A stretch of 10,469 bases of DNA from Cyclostephanos tholiformis (lineage: Eukaryota; Bacillariophyta; Thalassiosirophyceae; Thalassiosirales; Thalassiosiraceae), in contig JALLPB010001269.1 in NCBI GenBank assembly GCA_036939975.1, forward strand, positions 1-10,469, in the 5' to 3' direction. This document shows positions 1 through 8,103 of this stretch, one piece after another; positions within the stretch are counted from its first letter, which is position 1; each line of letters opens with the position of its first letter. Made by a program: the position numbers and the translations under genes. The notes under the pieces are model-generated. The model was not told the origin of the DNA, made no database searches, and was given only the letters and a program-made list of their open reading frames with translations.

Positions 1-33
<33 letters not shown>
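1..33. repeat. (AT)n dinucleotide microsatellite
   Basis: Uninterrupted alternating A and T fill the first 33 bases. The tract is cut by the window edge, so its true length is unknown. It lies just upstream of the first satellite fragment. Confidence 0.97.
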
Positions 34-36
<3 letters not shown>

Positions 37-47
37 TTTGCTAAGCT

Positions 48-190
48 GTGGATGGGCATATGGGTGCACTCTTATATTCATGTTTGAGGCTCCAGACCCA
101 CTGTGGAGTGCTTCCCACATCCATACCATATGTATAGAAGTGTTTTAGCACCTAGATATTCCATGGATGAGCATATGGGTAGTTCTGTCA
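48..190 (+). repeat. Rearranged fragment of the 188-bp satellite unit
   Basis: This stretch matches the satellite array further on. It holds GGATGGGCATATGGGTGCAC, then ATGTTTGAGGCTCCAGACCC, then TGGAGTGCTTCCCACATCCA, then a second GGATGAGCATATGGGT. The order shows one unit end joined to the middle of the next, with the usual 3' half of the unit missing (the CTTACACTGTTGC ... GATGTTGTAATG part). Its closest match is the unit starting near 1633, which shares GAGGCTCCAGACCCACT and a GGGTGGTTCT-like end. It breaks off at about 190, where unrelated A+T-rich DNA begins. Confidence 0.85.
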
Positions 191-240
191 CAGCTAAATT
201 TGAATATATGGCATATTTGAAACTTGCTCCTGGTAAAATA

Positions 241-260
241 TCGAATATATGTATATTCGA
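241..260. repeat. Inverted repeat, 9-bp arms
   Basis: TCGAATATA (241-249) and TATATTCGA (252-260) are perfect reverse complements separated by two bases. Confidence 0.85.
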
Positions 261-311
261 ATAAACATATGTATATACAAATATAATTTTATGGGTGTCT
301 CAGCGAACCTG

Positions 312-348
312 TAAATTTGAATATTCATGGCCCATGTATTCAAATTTA
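312..348. repeat. Perfect 12-bp-arm hairpin with inner stem
   Basis: TAAATTTGAATA (312-323) pairs perfectly with TATTCAAATTTA (337-348). The 13 bases between them contain a second inverted repeat, CATGG (326-330) and CCATG (332-336), around a single C. Together these form one long, almost continuous stem. Confidence 0.9.
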
Positions 349-562
349 TGGGTATGTCCCATCATCTACTATCAAATATTGCAATAAATTTGCCATATAT
401 CACTGACATTTTGCCATATTCAATATTTTGTGTGATTAAAATTTTTGAATACGGCGATATGTCAGCTATATACGTCAGATTTTATTGCCTTATTTGATAT
501 AATAGGCTGTTTGCCATCTAATATTGAATATTGACAGGCCACAACTTTGATATTAGATGCTG

Positions 563-576
563 TAAATTCGAATTTA
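563..576. repeat. 14-bp perfect palindrome
   Basis: TAAATTCGAATTTA equals its own reverse complement. It is the cleanest copy of the motif that recurs through this A+T-rich block. Confidence 0.85.
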
Positions 577-732
577 GGGGCTGATATAACTATGTCATAT
601 CAAATTTGCACTTCAAAAAGCTTTATAAAATGACCAAATAACCCATTAATTTAAAATTACATAGCTAGTTTAACCCATAAACTCGAATATATGGAGGCAG
701 TCTGGCCGTAAAATTCTAATTTACGGATATTT

Positions 733-2270
733 GATATTATTGTAATGTCATGGTTGTGGCACCAACCCACCATTGAGTGCATTCCACAACCATATCATCT
801 ATCTAGAAAGTGTTTCAGTATATTGATATGCCATCATGGATGGGCATATTGGTGTGCCCTTACACTGTTGCCCTTTTGGAGGGCAGAGGGCGGGGTGGCT
901 TTTTGGAGTATGGGGGTTATGGCCAAGACCAAGTGATGTTGTAATGTCATGGATGAGGCACCAACCCACCATGGAGTGCATTCCACAACCATATCATATA
1001 TATAGAAAGTGTTTCAGCCCCTTGATATAACATGGATGGACATAGGGGTGCATCCTTACACTGTTGCCCCTGTTACAGGTGTGGGTGGTTTTTGGGGAAA
1101 GGAGGGTATGGCTGAGCACATATGATGATGTAATGTCATGTTTGAGGCCTGAAACCACCGTGGAGTGCATTCGACATCCATATCATATGTGTAGAAAGTG
1201 TTTCAGCATCTTGATATGCAATGGATGGGCATAGGGGTGCGCCCTTACACTGTTGCCTCTGTTCAGTGCAGGGGTGGATTTTGGGGAAATGAGGTTATGG
1301 CAGAGCCTGAGTGATGTTGTAATGTAATGGTTGAGGCCCAAAACCACCGTGGAATGGTTTTGTTTCAGCATCTTGATATGCAATGGATGGGCATAGGGGT
1401 GCACCCTTACACTGTTGCCTCTGTTCAGTGCAGGGGTGGATTTTGGGGAAATGAGGGTATATCCGAGCCCGAGTGATGTTGTAATGTCATGGTTGATGCC
1501 CCAAACCCCCTTGGAGTGTGGACTTGATATGCCATGGATGGGCATAGGGGTGCACCCTTACACTGTTGCACCTGTGCAGAGTGGGGGTGAATGGCAAATT
1601 TTTGGGAAATTGGGCTATGGCTGAGCCCATATGATGTTGTAATGTCATGGTTGAGGCTCCAGACCCACTTGGTGTGTTTCCCACATCCATATCATAAGTA
1701 TAGAAAGTGTGTTAGCACCTTGATATGCAATGGATGGGCATATGGGTGGTTCTCTACAGTGTTGCACCTGTGAAGGGCAGGGGTGGATTCTTGGGAAATT
1801 AGGGGATGGCCAAGCACACTGATGTTGTAATGACATGGTTGAGGCACCAACCCATCATGGAGTGCATTCCACATCCATATCATCTTTTGAAAATTTTTCA
1901 GCATCTTGATATGCAATGGATGGGCATATTGATGTGCCCTTACAATGTTATGCCTGTGGAGGGCAGGGGTGGCTTTTTGGAGTATGGGGGTTATGGCCGA
2001 GCCCAAGTGATGTTGTAATGTCATGGTTGAGGCACCAAACCCCCTTGGAGTGTGGAATATCATATATATAGAAAGTGTTTAATCAACTTGATATGCCATG
2101 GATGGGCATATGGGTGCACCCTTACACTGTTGCACCTGTGCGGTGCAGGGTGGGGTTGGATTTTTGGAATATGGGGAATAGCTGAACCTGATTGATGTCA
2201 GAATGTTATGGTTAATGCTCCAAACCCCCATCCCCATAGAATGGATTCCACATCAATATCATACATATGT
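733..2270 (+). repeat. Satellite-like tandem array, ~188-bp unit
   Basis: The marker GATGTTGTAATGTCATGG or a close variant starts units at 733, 935, 1124, 1313, 1475, 1633, 1821, 2009 and 2194, giving spacings of 202, 189, 189, 162, 158, 188, 188 and 185. Each unit has the same order of blocks: GAGGC-CC-AAACCCACC, TGGAGTGCATTCCACATCC, ATATCAT-TAGAAAGTGTTTCAGC, TTGATATGCAATGGATGGGC, ATA-GGGTGCACCCTTACACTG, then G-rich TGCAGGGGTGGATTTTGGG and TATGGCCGAGCC. The ninth copy stops mid-unit near 2270. Short open frames run through the array on both strands (for example the 120 codons at 1183-1545 on the minus strand). They follow the repeat and show no protein family, so I treat them as chance. Confidence 0.95.
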
Positions 2271-2867
2271 AAAAAAAGTTGTGTGTTGTCAGTAAATAAT
2301 AATATCCACCCTAATTTGGATTTGGATTTTTCTTGTTTCTTTACCTTGAAGAAGAGATGTCTTGGCAACTGCCACTGAAATAAATAAATGAAGTCCAAAA
2401 ATTGTTATGGTTTTCTCTTAGTCGAAAGTCTGAAGGCCATGTCTCCTTATCAAAATTATGTATTGTTTGGTATGTAATTTTTTTGACCTCATTTTTTGAC
2501 CACTCTGACACTGTCACAGATCCCCAGATCCATATACCATTGGAAAGATGAGACTGTCCTCTTTCTGTAGATATAATAATATAGTCCCAGTTTCAGTTTC
2601 TTAATTAAAACGATTCAAAGTGCTCTTTTTTGTCATTTGATTTTACATAATTTTTGTTGGCCTGCTTTTACTCCAACATTAACAATTCCTACCACGTTTG
2701 ATCATACGATATGATTTTAGGGGGGATCTCAAAAGCAAATCCCCCTTTTTTGCCTAGTCAATATATATTTTTTGATTTTGCCGAAGAAAAGAAAGTCTGG
2801 TATCAATGTCAGACAAAAATTTGAGACACCCAAATTACATCTCAAACAGTATGTAACCACTCACCAA

Positions 2868-2942
2868 TAAGGAGATCCCTTATCTGAGATTAGTTTGTAA
2901 GCTTTGAAATTGGATTGTAGGGGATAAGGTCCTTACTCCTTA
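2868..2942. repeat. Imperfect inverted repeat
   Basis: TAAGGAGATCCCTTATC near 2868 and GATAAGGTCCTTACTCCTTA near 2923 are imperfect reverse complements about 40 bases apart. They could be the ends of a small decayed element or terminal sequences of the neighbouring transposon. The evidence is only the pairing. Confidence 0.4.
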
Positions 2943-3004
2943 GTAGTTGTTAACAGCTTAATCTCTGTGGATGGACCTATCCATCCATTTTTTTAAATCA
3001 CAAC

Positions 3005-3042
3005 TTTAGCTAGTTAAAAAGTACAATAAAGTGCTAGCTAAA
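3005..3042. repeat. Inverted repeat, 9-bp arms, upstream of relic 1
   Basis: TTTAGCTAG (3005-3013) and CTAGCTAAA (3034-3042) are perfect reverse complements with a 20-base gap, about 75 bases before the relic's first ATG. The role is unknown. It may be a sub-terminal repeat of the transposon. Confidence 0.6.
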
Positions 3043-3116
3043 AAATCCCTCACAACTCACATCATACATCAACTCCACCTCTCTTTTATTCTGGTTTTTG
3101 ATCACCTGCCACCACA

Positions 3117-5047
3117 ATGCCTCCTCCTGTTGGCAAGGACATCCACATCAACATGGCATGGGTCGCCTCTTTGATCAGCCTTCATTTGCAGGTACCCAAC
3201 CTGTGGTGGAATGGCTTCAAAGGTGACGGGAGCCTGAACAAAGGCACCATTGTTGGCATCAATCTCAGTGCAGCCAAGTTGAATTACTTTCAGCACAAAA
3301 CCATTCACCTCTCGTGGATGTCAAACACAGGGACTTCAGGGATGCCCCCTCAAATCCAACGAATGAGGATGATGTGATCGCCCCCCCCCAAAAAAGAAGT
3401 AGGAATATATTTGGTGGATGTTGGATGATGACTACTCCAATGGAGATCACAATGACAGCAAGGATGGTATTGCCAGTGACAATGGCAACAGTGGCAACAG
3501 CGACTACAACTTCATCACACCTAGCAAACACAACAAAAAACTGGTGGCCAAATGTGCACAAAAAAAAGAAAGACAACAATCAACCCTGATTTAGTTCTTG
3601 GTGCTGTTGAGTCTAGCAACACGGATGTGGACAACAACCATAATTTTGGTGCCTTTAACAATGAGCCCAAGCCAAAAAGTACAGCTTAATGGAGGCAAAG
3701 GACTGGAAGCAGGTGAATGTCACAGGAGGTGGTGGACGTGTCATCGATCCAGTTCCGTACACTGGAGAGGGGTATCTGTTTGAGGTCAAGTTGCTGGCGG
3801 GCGATTTGGCAACGATTCATGACCATCATGGGACAATCTGCAATTCAAAGATTTTTGATTAGCTGCTGCCAAAATTTAGTGGAGATGAATCATTTTACAA
3901 ATTTATTGCCAAGAATATGCAGAACTATGTGCTCTATATCATCAAGGTGCAAGGGTTCAAGCTGGCGTTTTATGATCCGCTTGATGAAAAACACATCACA
4001 GCATATCACGTTGCATGCTTCTTTGGCTGTCAGCTTGTGCACACGATAAAGGGGTTGCCATCTATTGATGACTATTGGAATAAACATGAGGCACTTGATG
4101 CCATTGGAACAGCAAGAGAGAGCATGCCACACGGTGTTTTTGCTGCATGCATTTTGCCAATGATTGGGAGGAGGAGGATGGTGATATTTGGATGGATTCT
4201 CACCAATGGCAAGGTTGAGTCACCAGCAGAGTGTGCTTGGCATTGGCAAAAATTTGCCATCATTGAAGACACATTCAATCGGCATTGGAAGAATGCCATG
4301 ACGTCTAGATGTCGGCTGATGTTGGATGAAAGCCAAACACTTGGATGGTATCATGACCCCATCACACAAGGGCCAAAGCCAAAGCCCTTCTATACTGGCA
4401 TGACGGTGCATACCGTTTGTGTCATGGACAGGCCCCTGGCAACTTACAAGTTGCACTGCCAAATGTTTGGGGGTAAGACAGACGAGGACCTCCAATTTCA
4501 TCACATCAACACTAAGATGACACAGAGGTGGGTCAATTTGATGTCGGTGTTGCTCAATGACTACAAGGGGCATGGGCACTGCATCACAATGGACTGTGCC
4601 TATATGGGAGACATTATGGGCCGTGATGAGTGGAAAATCAAGATGGTTGAGATGGTGCAATCAAATTGGATGGGAGCAAAAGTGAAGGAATTAGTCGACA
4701 AGTGGAAGGTCAGGACATACAAGTCCCACTTTTGGCAACATGATAGCCTGAATTTGGTTTTTGCGGCCTGGTTCAACAATGCCATTGTAAAGATGTTGTC
4801 AAACCGCAATGGTCTGGAGGTATTGCAGGCCACGAGCGGATAGATGCAGAGGGGGAAGGACAACAGCAGATTGAGGGAGATGAAGCAGAAAGCAGTTCTA
4901 AGTCCGGCGCAGAATTGTTTTGTTCTGTCAGGGCCTTTTATCAATGAGTTCAATGGAGGGGTCACAAATGATTCCTACGTATGTAGAATCCTGAAATGCA
5001 CTCGTTTTGGGTTCCTGTCATGCATATGTACCTACCAAAAAGTATGA
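3117..5047 (+). pseudogene. PiggyBac-type transposase relic 1 (DDE_Tnp_1_7-like)
   Basis: A cut-and-paste transposase of the piggyBac superfamily, broken. The start is the ATG at 3117 (context CCACCACAATGC), opening with a WWNGFKGDGSLNKGTIVG-type N-terminus. The trace then changes frame near 3290, 3405, 3565 and 3678 through an acidic linker (DDDYSNGDHNDSKDG). From 3679 it keeps one frame through VIDPVPYTGEGYLFEVKLL, an in-frame TAG at 3860-3862, LLPKFSGDESFY, and the DDE core. Two compensating shifts lie near 4150 and 4200. In the core, MLDES (Asp codon 4325-4327) and HCITMDCAYMGD (Asp codon 4592-4594) fit the first two catalytic aspartates. The expected third is Asn (FINEFNGG, codon 4943-4945). 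A second TAG lies at 4841-4843, after which the same frame runs on to 5045. The longest intact piece is 308 codons (3917-4843). The C-terminus fades near 5050 without a visible zinc motif. The family call is firm; the exact ends are not. Confidence 0.87.
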
Positions 5048-5567
5048 GTCAAAGTTTTTTCATCATTCCCACCAGAAGGCAAATAGCTGTTAAGCTGTTA
5101 AGTACTCTAGGGTGGTGTTCTGGTTGGGGGGCAACCAGCCTGACCAAACCGATCATTCCCCCCCATGTGGGGGTGATGTCAATGCACTCACTTTGGCCAT
5201 CCACCCACCATAACACTATGGTAGGGGCAATTTCCTCTGATCACTGTTTGTGGCAAAAAAGGAACAAACATCTCAGGTGCAGTGTTTTTTTCTGGTGAAA
5301 TTGAGGTAATGGTGTAACAAATTAAACATCTAGGTATGATACTAACTACTCTAGATACTACAAATAGTGTGTCAATTAAGACTGGTAAATCTAATCAATG
5401 ACATTTTACTTTTTGGTGGGAGCAAAAACTCCAACCGGACAGACCGTGTCAAAAAAAAGACTTGCTTTGCATAAACTCGATGTAGAGTTTTTTCCACCAT
5501 GGTAAGCATAAAATGCAATATCACATGTGCTGATAAGCATAAATAATTGGATATTCAACACGCCAAA
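5048..5567. other. Spacer between the two convergent relics, no gene seen
   Basis: The first part may hold a degraded C-terminus of relic 1, with several short open frames after 5048 but no motif. The rest is A+T-rich. Visible small structures are AAACTC/GAGTTT (5473-5478 and 5485-5490, six-base loop) and two TAAGCATAAA-like copies near 5503 and 5533. No terminal repeat for relic 1 could be identified. Confidence 0.5.
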
Positions 5568-5583
5568 ACTAATAATTAATAGT
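5568..5583. repeat. 16-bp direct repeat flanking relic 2 (left copy)
   Basis: ACTAATAATTAATAGT here is identical to 8088-8103, 2520 bases away on the other side of relic 2. It contains TTAA, the target site used by piggyBac elements. Confidence 0.8.
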
Positions 5584-5743
5584 TAATTTGAAAGGGGTAG
5601 ATAAAGACCTTCCCATCACTTCGCCATTGACCCTTCAGTGAATAGAGTTGCCCAAAGTGGTGGAGCACTCAACTATGGTGCAAAAATCTCAATCAAAAAC
5701 AATGGTGTATAGCCATAGATACAAACCGGGACCCCCCAAAACG
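5584..5743. other. 3' flank of relic 2 inside the candidate element
   Basis: These are the 160 bases between the relic's terminal stop and the left candidate terminal repeat. No conserved motif is seen. An open frame on the plus strand beginning at 5648 runs antisense through the relic's C-terminus and is a shadow. Confidence 0.4.
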
Positions 5744-8060
5744 CTAACCACTACCCTCATGGTCCTGCAAATGATTTCCAAAGAAAACCCGGCAGAGATC
5801 TTGCCCAGGGTCACATGGACAATAGCTCCATGTAGTTTTACCGCAATCGGAGCATGGATGGAAGACATATGTTGTCTTAGTCTCATTGAATTTCCGCATG
5901 TTTGGGTTCCATTTTCCCTCATTTTTCCCATGCTTTGTCAGCACATGTACAGGCGCTCTACTGCTTGGACGGCGTGGTGGAGATGCTGCAATGACCCCAT
6001 TATCCTGTATTTTGTTTGTCATCATTTTCATTGCCAATTTCCATCGAAAAGTCAATGTCGGATCCGGTTTCTTGTCCCTCGCATATGCACAAGCTTGCCC
6101 AGTGTTCACCTCTGCAACCAACGTAAATTGACAATTGGGCCACCATTTTATTTTCCACATGGTCTCCAACCCTATTGGATCATGGCGATGATTGTTCACA
6201 TCATCGATCCAGTGCTTCCCCTTGTTGTGTTGGCTGAAGTGCTCTGCATATTGGAACAATTTCCATTCTCCGTCAACACACTACCAGGTAGAGTGACCTT
6301 CTACCTCATCAAGAGTCCCATGTAGTCCACATCCCTGCAATAATGAATATAATATGGCACCCCCCTAAATCCTGAACGAATGACTTTACCTCGCCTAACT
6401 CCTTTCCCTTCATGTACGCCATGATTTGGTCACCAAGCACCATCTGTGGCAAGTACCGGCTTTTCTTGATGAGAAACTGGCCAAATACTCCATGGTCATG
6501 AAGCACCATGACCCCAAATGTCACACAAAATCCGCTGTTGCTTGTTACCACCTTACCTGTGCAATGAATTGGCTCCATCATATCCAAGAGGAGATCAACC
6601 ATCTTATTATATCCTTTCTGCTTGAATTTTGATGGAAAAGCCCACTTACCATTTAGGAGCTTCAGCCAGTTCTTTCCCTCCACCAGACAGATCCTCCACA
6701 TTATGAATCATCCCTTATCTCCATTGGCAATCGAGTGGTATTCATTGCCAAATTGGTGAGGCTTGTGTGGGAGTGACATAAAGTTGGGACAAAATTTGTT
6801 GAGCCATACATTCCTCGATTCATCAATGCATGAAAGCCATGAAGGTGAATACTCCAATGCATAATGGTCATTGAAGGAGTCAATCATCTGATGCACTTTG
6901 TGAAACTGATTGACAAATGTCATCGGCGCCTTCTTGTTAGTGTATTTTAATGCCGACATAATCTCGTCAAATCTTTTTCTCATCATAAATGAGTTTAGAT
7001 AAATTGAGGCGCCTGACGTCATGTCAAACGGCTCAATTGTCGATGCCAGCAAAGCACGACATGATGAAGAGGCAGCCAAGGAAAACATAGAGCTCCTGCA
7101 GGTCCATCTTCTTCATTAGACCCTTGTTTGTCTTGGGGATGAGTACTTTGGTGATGTATTATTCCAGGAAGCAAATCCGGAAGAGATCAAACTCAGACAT
7201 GTTGGCAATGATGTCCCACTGCTTGTTGATAACTTGCCTTCAGGATAGGCAAAGCCATCACTTCATTGGCAACAAGCCCTTGGCATCGTCCAAGTCCCTG
7301 AATCATAGATTTGCTGTGCATTGCTTGTTTGGGCGGGAGTGGCATTCTTGGGCAATGAATCATTGTCGTCGTCAACGGTTATCCCCTGCCTACTTTGCTC
7401 GTGGACATTGCTGTGGAGCTCATCGTGGTATGATGAATATCCTTTGATATTTGCCATGACATCCCGATCAGCAATATGATCAGGATTCAATGGCTCGCCC
7501 AGAATGACCAGTGCAGGCAGAGGATTCTGATGCATGGCAGGCACTTTGCTCTCAAAGGGAATTGCCGGAGCAGAAAGTACATTGAAGTTCTTCTTGACGA
7601 TGTGGAAGATTGTGCATGAGATAGCACAACTGGTTTTTGTGCTGGACCTTCTGGATGCCCTTGCCCATCACCAACATGCCAAAGAGGGGGCTTGTCATTC
7701 TGTGGCCATTTCTCCCTAATTTTGGTACTAGGGTGGAAGAACCGAGCCATGGCGGTGCCAATGGCTCCAATGCCGCTGACGAGAGCAAGTTGGGGCATGG
7801 TGAAATGAGGCCCTTGTTGATTTCTCAGTATGGTACCTATGTATTCCTACCGTAGAAAGATGAACCACAACCCGCAACCCCTGATTTGTGGGTTGTGAGG
7901 CCACCATGATATTGCCAATTTGCCATGTTTGGACCCAAATACCTCAGTTGAATACATGGGATCATCTGACTGGCATTGAGTATGTGATAGAACACGTCCT
8001 TGCGAACATGATCCCCCAATTTCTTTTTTATTGATTATGAATTTGCTGAGGTAGTGCTCG
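5744..8060 (-). pseudogene. PiggyBac-type transposase relic 2 (DDE_Tnp_1_7-like)
   Basis: Read on the minus strand, an N-terminal trace (AEHYLSKFIINKK, then LGDHVRKDVFYHILNAS, 8060-7840) precedes a linker in changing frames, ILGEPLNPDHIADRD and HEQSRQGITVDDDND (7544-7263). The core begins MSEFDLFRICFLE (from 7200), TAA at 7159-7161, MDLQELYVFLGCLF, a shift near 7035, then one frame from 7034 to about 6375 with RFDEIMSALKYTNKKAP, SPSWLSCIDES (Asp codon 6822-6824), GNEYHSIANGDKG, TGA at 6708-6710, and GVFGQFLIKKSRYLP. The second catalytic Asp is Asn (SNSGF, codon 6537-6539). More shifts and a TAG (6281-6283) follow. The last open piece (6259-5744) has HWIDDVNNHRHDPIGLE (Asp codons 6200-6205), MWKIKWWPN and a C-terminal Cys/His motif that lacks its last Cys. 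The family call is firm; the N-terminal part above 7600 is less sure. Confidence 0.9.
5771..5854 (-). other. C-terminal cysteine-rich (zinc) motif of relic 2
   Basis: The piece reads C-x2-C-x7-C-x-C-x6-C, then RVFFGNH. This resembles the piggyBac cysteine-rich domain that binds transposon ends. The expected pair C-x2-C before the final His is C-x2-F here (Phe TTC, codon 5783-5785), one base change from TGC, so one zinc ligand seems lost. Confidence 0.65.
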
Positions 8061-8068
8061 GCGAGTTG

Positions 8069-8084
8069 ACTATTAATTAATAGT
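8069..8084. repeat. 16-bp perfect palindrome at right edge of relic 2
   Basis: ACTATTAATTAATAGT equals its reverse complement and contains two TTAA sites. It sits four bases from the right copy of the 16-bp direct repeat and differs from it at one position in the first half. Confidence 0.8.
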
Positions 8085-8087
8085 ATA

Positions 8088-8103
8088 ACTAATAATTAAT
8101 AGT
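8088..8103. repeat. 16-bp direct repeat flanking relic 2 (right copy)
   Basis: ACTAATAATTAATAGT is identical to 5568-5583. The pair brackets relic 2 and could be a remnant of the insertion site or of sub-terminal repeats. Confidence 0.8.

Larger units (their letters stand above)
191..732. other. A+T-rich block with palindromic TAAATTYGAATA motifs
   Basis: No coding region is visible. This block separates a satellite fragment from the main array, so it probably inserted into or replaced satellite sequence. It carries many variants of one theme: TAAATTTGAATATATGG near 195, the inverted repeat at 241-260, TAAATTTGAATA at 312, TATTCAAATTTA at 337, TAAATTCGAATTTA at 563, CTCGAATATATGGAGG near 682 and AAAATTCTAATTTACGG near 709. 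The shared motif in both orientations suggests decayed inverted-repeat elements. I see no clear target-site duplication at the two edges. Confidence 0.6.
2271..3116. other. A+T-rich non-coding spacer before piggyBac relic 1
   Basis: No gene is recognisable here. Small inverted repeats occur at 2720-2746, about 2868-2942 and 3005-3042 and are listed separately. The last 100 bases before the relic are rich in CACA/ATCA and could be its former leader, but I see no TATA box or piggyBac terminal repeat that I could defend. Confidence 0.6.
5576..8076 (-). mobile_element. Candidate boundaries of piggyBac element 2
   Basis: TTAA occurs at both ends (5576-5579 and 8073-8076). Read inward, the left end is TTAATAGTTAATTTG (5576-5590) and the right end is TTAATAGTCAACTCG (reverse complement of 8062-8076). 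They agree at 12 of 15 bases, the three differences all being C/T. The interval of about 2.5 kb encloses the whole transposase relic, a fitting size for a piggyBac element, and TTAA is the known piggyBac target. Against this, these ends lack the usual CCC-type start of piggyBac terminal repeats, the sequence is A+T-rich enough for chance, and the coding trace seems to reach within about 20 bases of the right end. The boundaries are a hypothesis. Confidence 0.4.

Noticed and set aside
1183..1545. Open frame of 120 codons on the minus strand
   Set aside because: It lies wholly within satellite units and repeats with them (HPYAHPLHIKMLK twice). The sequence is repeat-driven, with no family signal.
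733..2270. Regularly spaced repeats that might suggest a CRISPR array
   Set aside because: The repeats are about 188 bases long and directly abutting with no unique spacers. This is a tandem satellite array.
2198..2398. Minus-strand open frame of 66 codons with aromatic-rich ends
   Set aside because: It begins inside the last satellite unit and runs into A+T-rich spacer. Nothing suggests selection for coding.
2720..2751. GGGGGAT-ATCCCCC stem followed by a T run, resembling a bacterial intrinsic terminator
   Set aside because: The surrounding DNA is clearly eukaryotic and there is no gene just upstream on the plus strand. It is probably a chance or transposon-derived inverted repeat.
4220..4965. 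Minus-strand open frames of 146 and 121 codons
   Set aside because: They are antisense to the DDE core of relic 1 and carry no recognisable motif.
5648..6325. Open frame of 225 codons on the plus strand
   Set aside because: It is antisense to the C-terminal half of relic 2, whose minus-strand reading has clear piggyBac motifs. The plus frame is a shadow.
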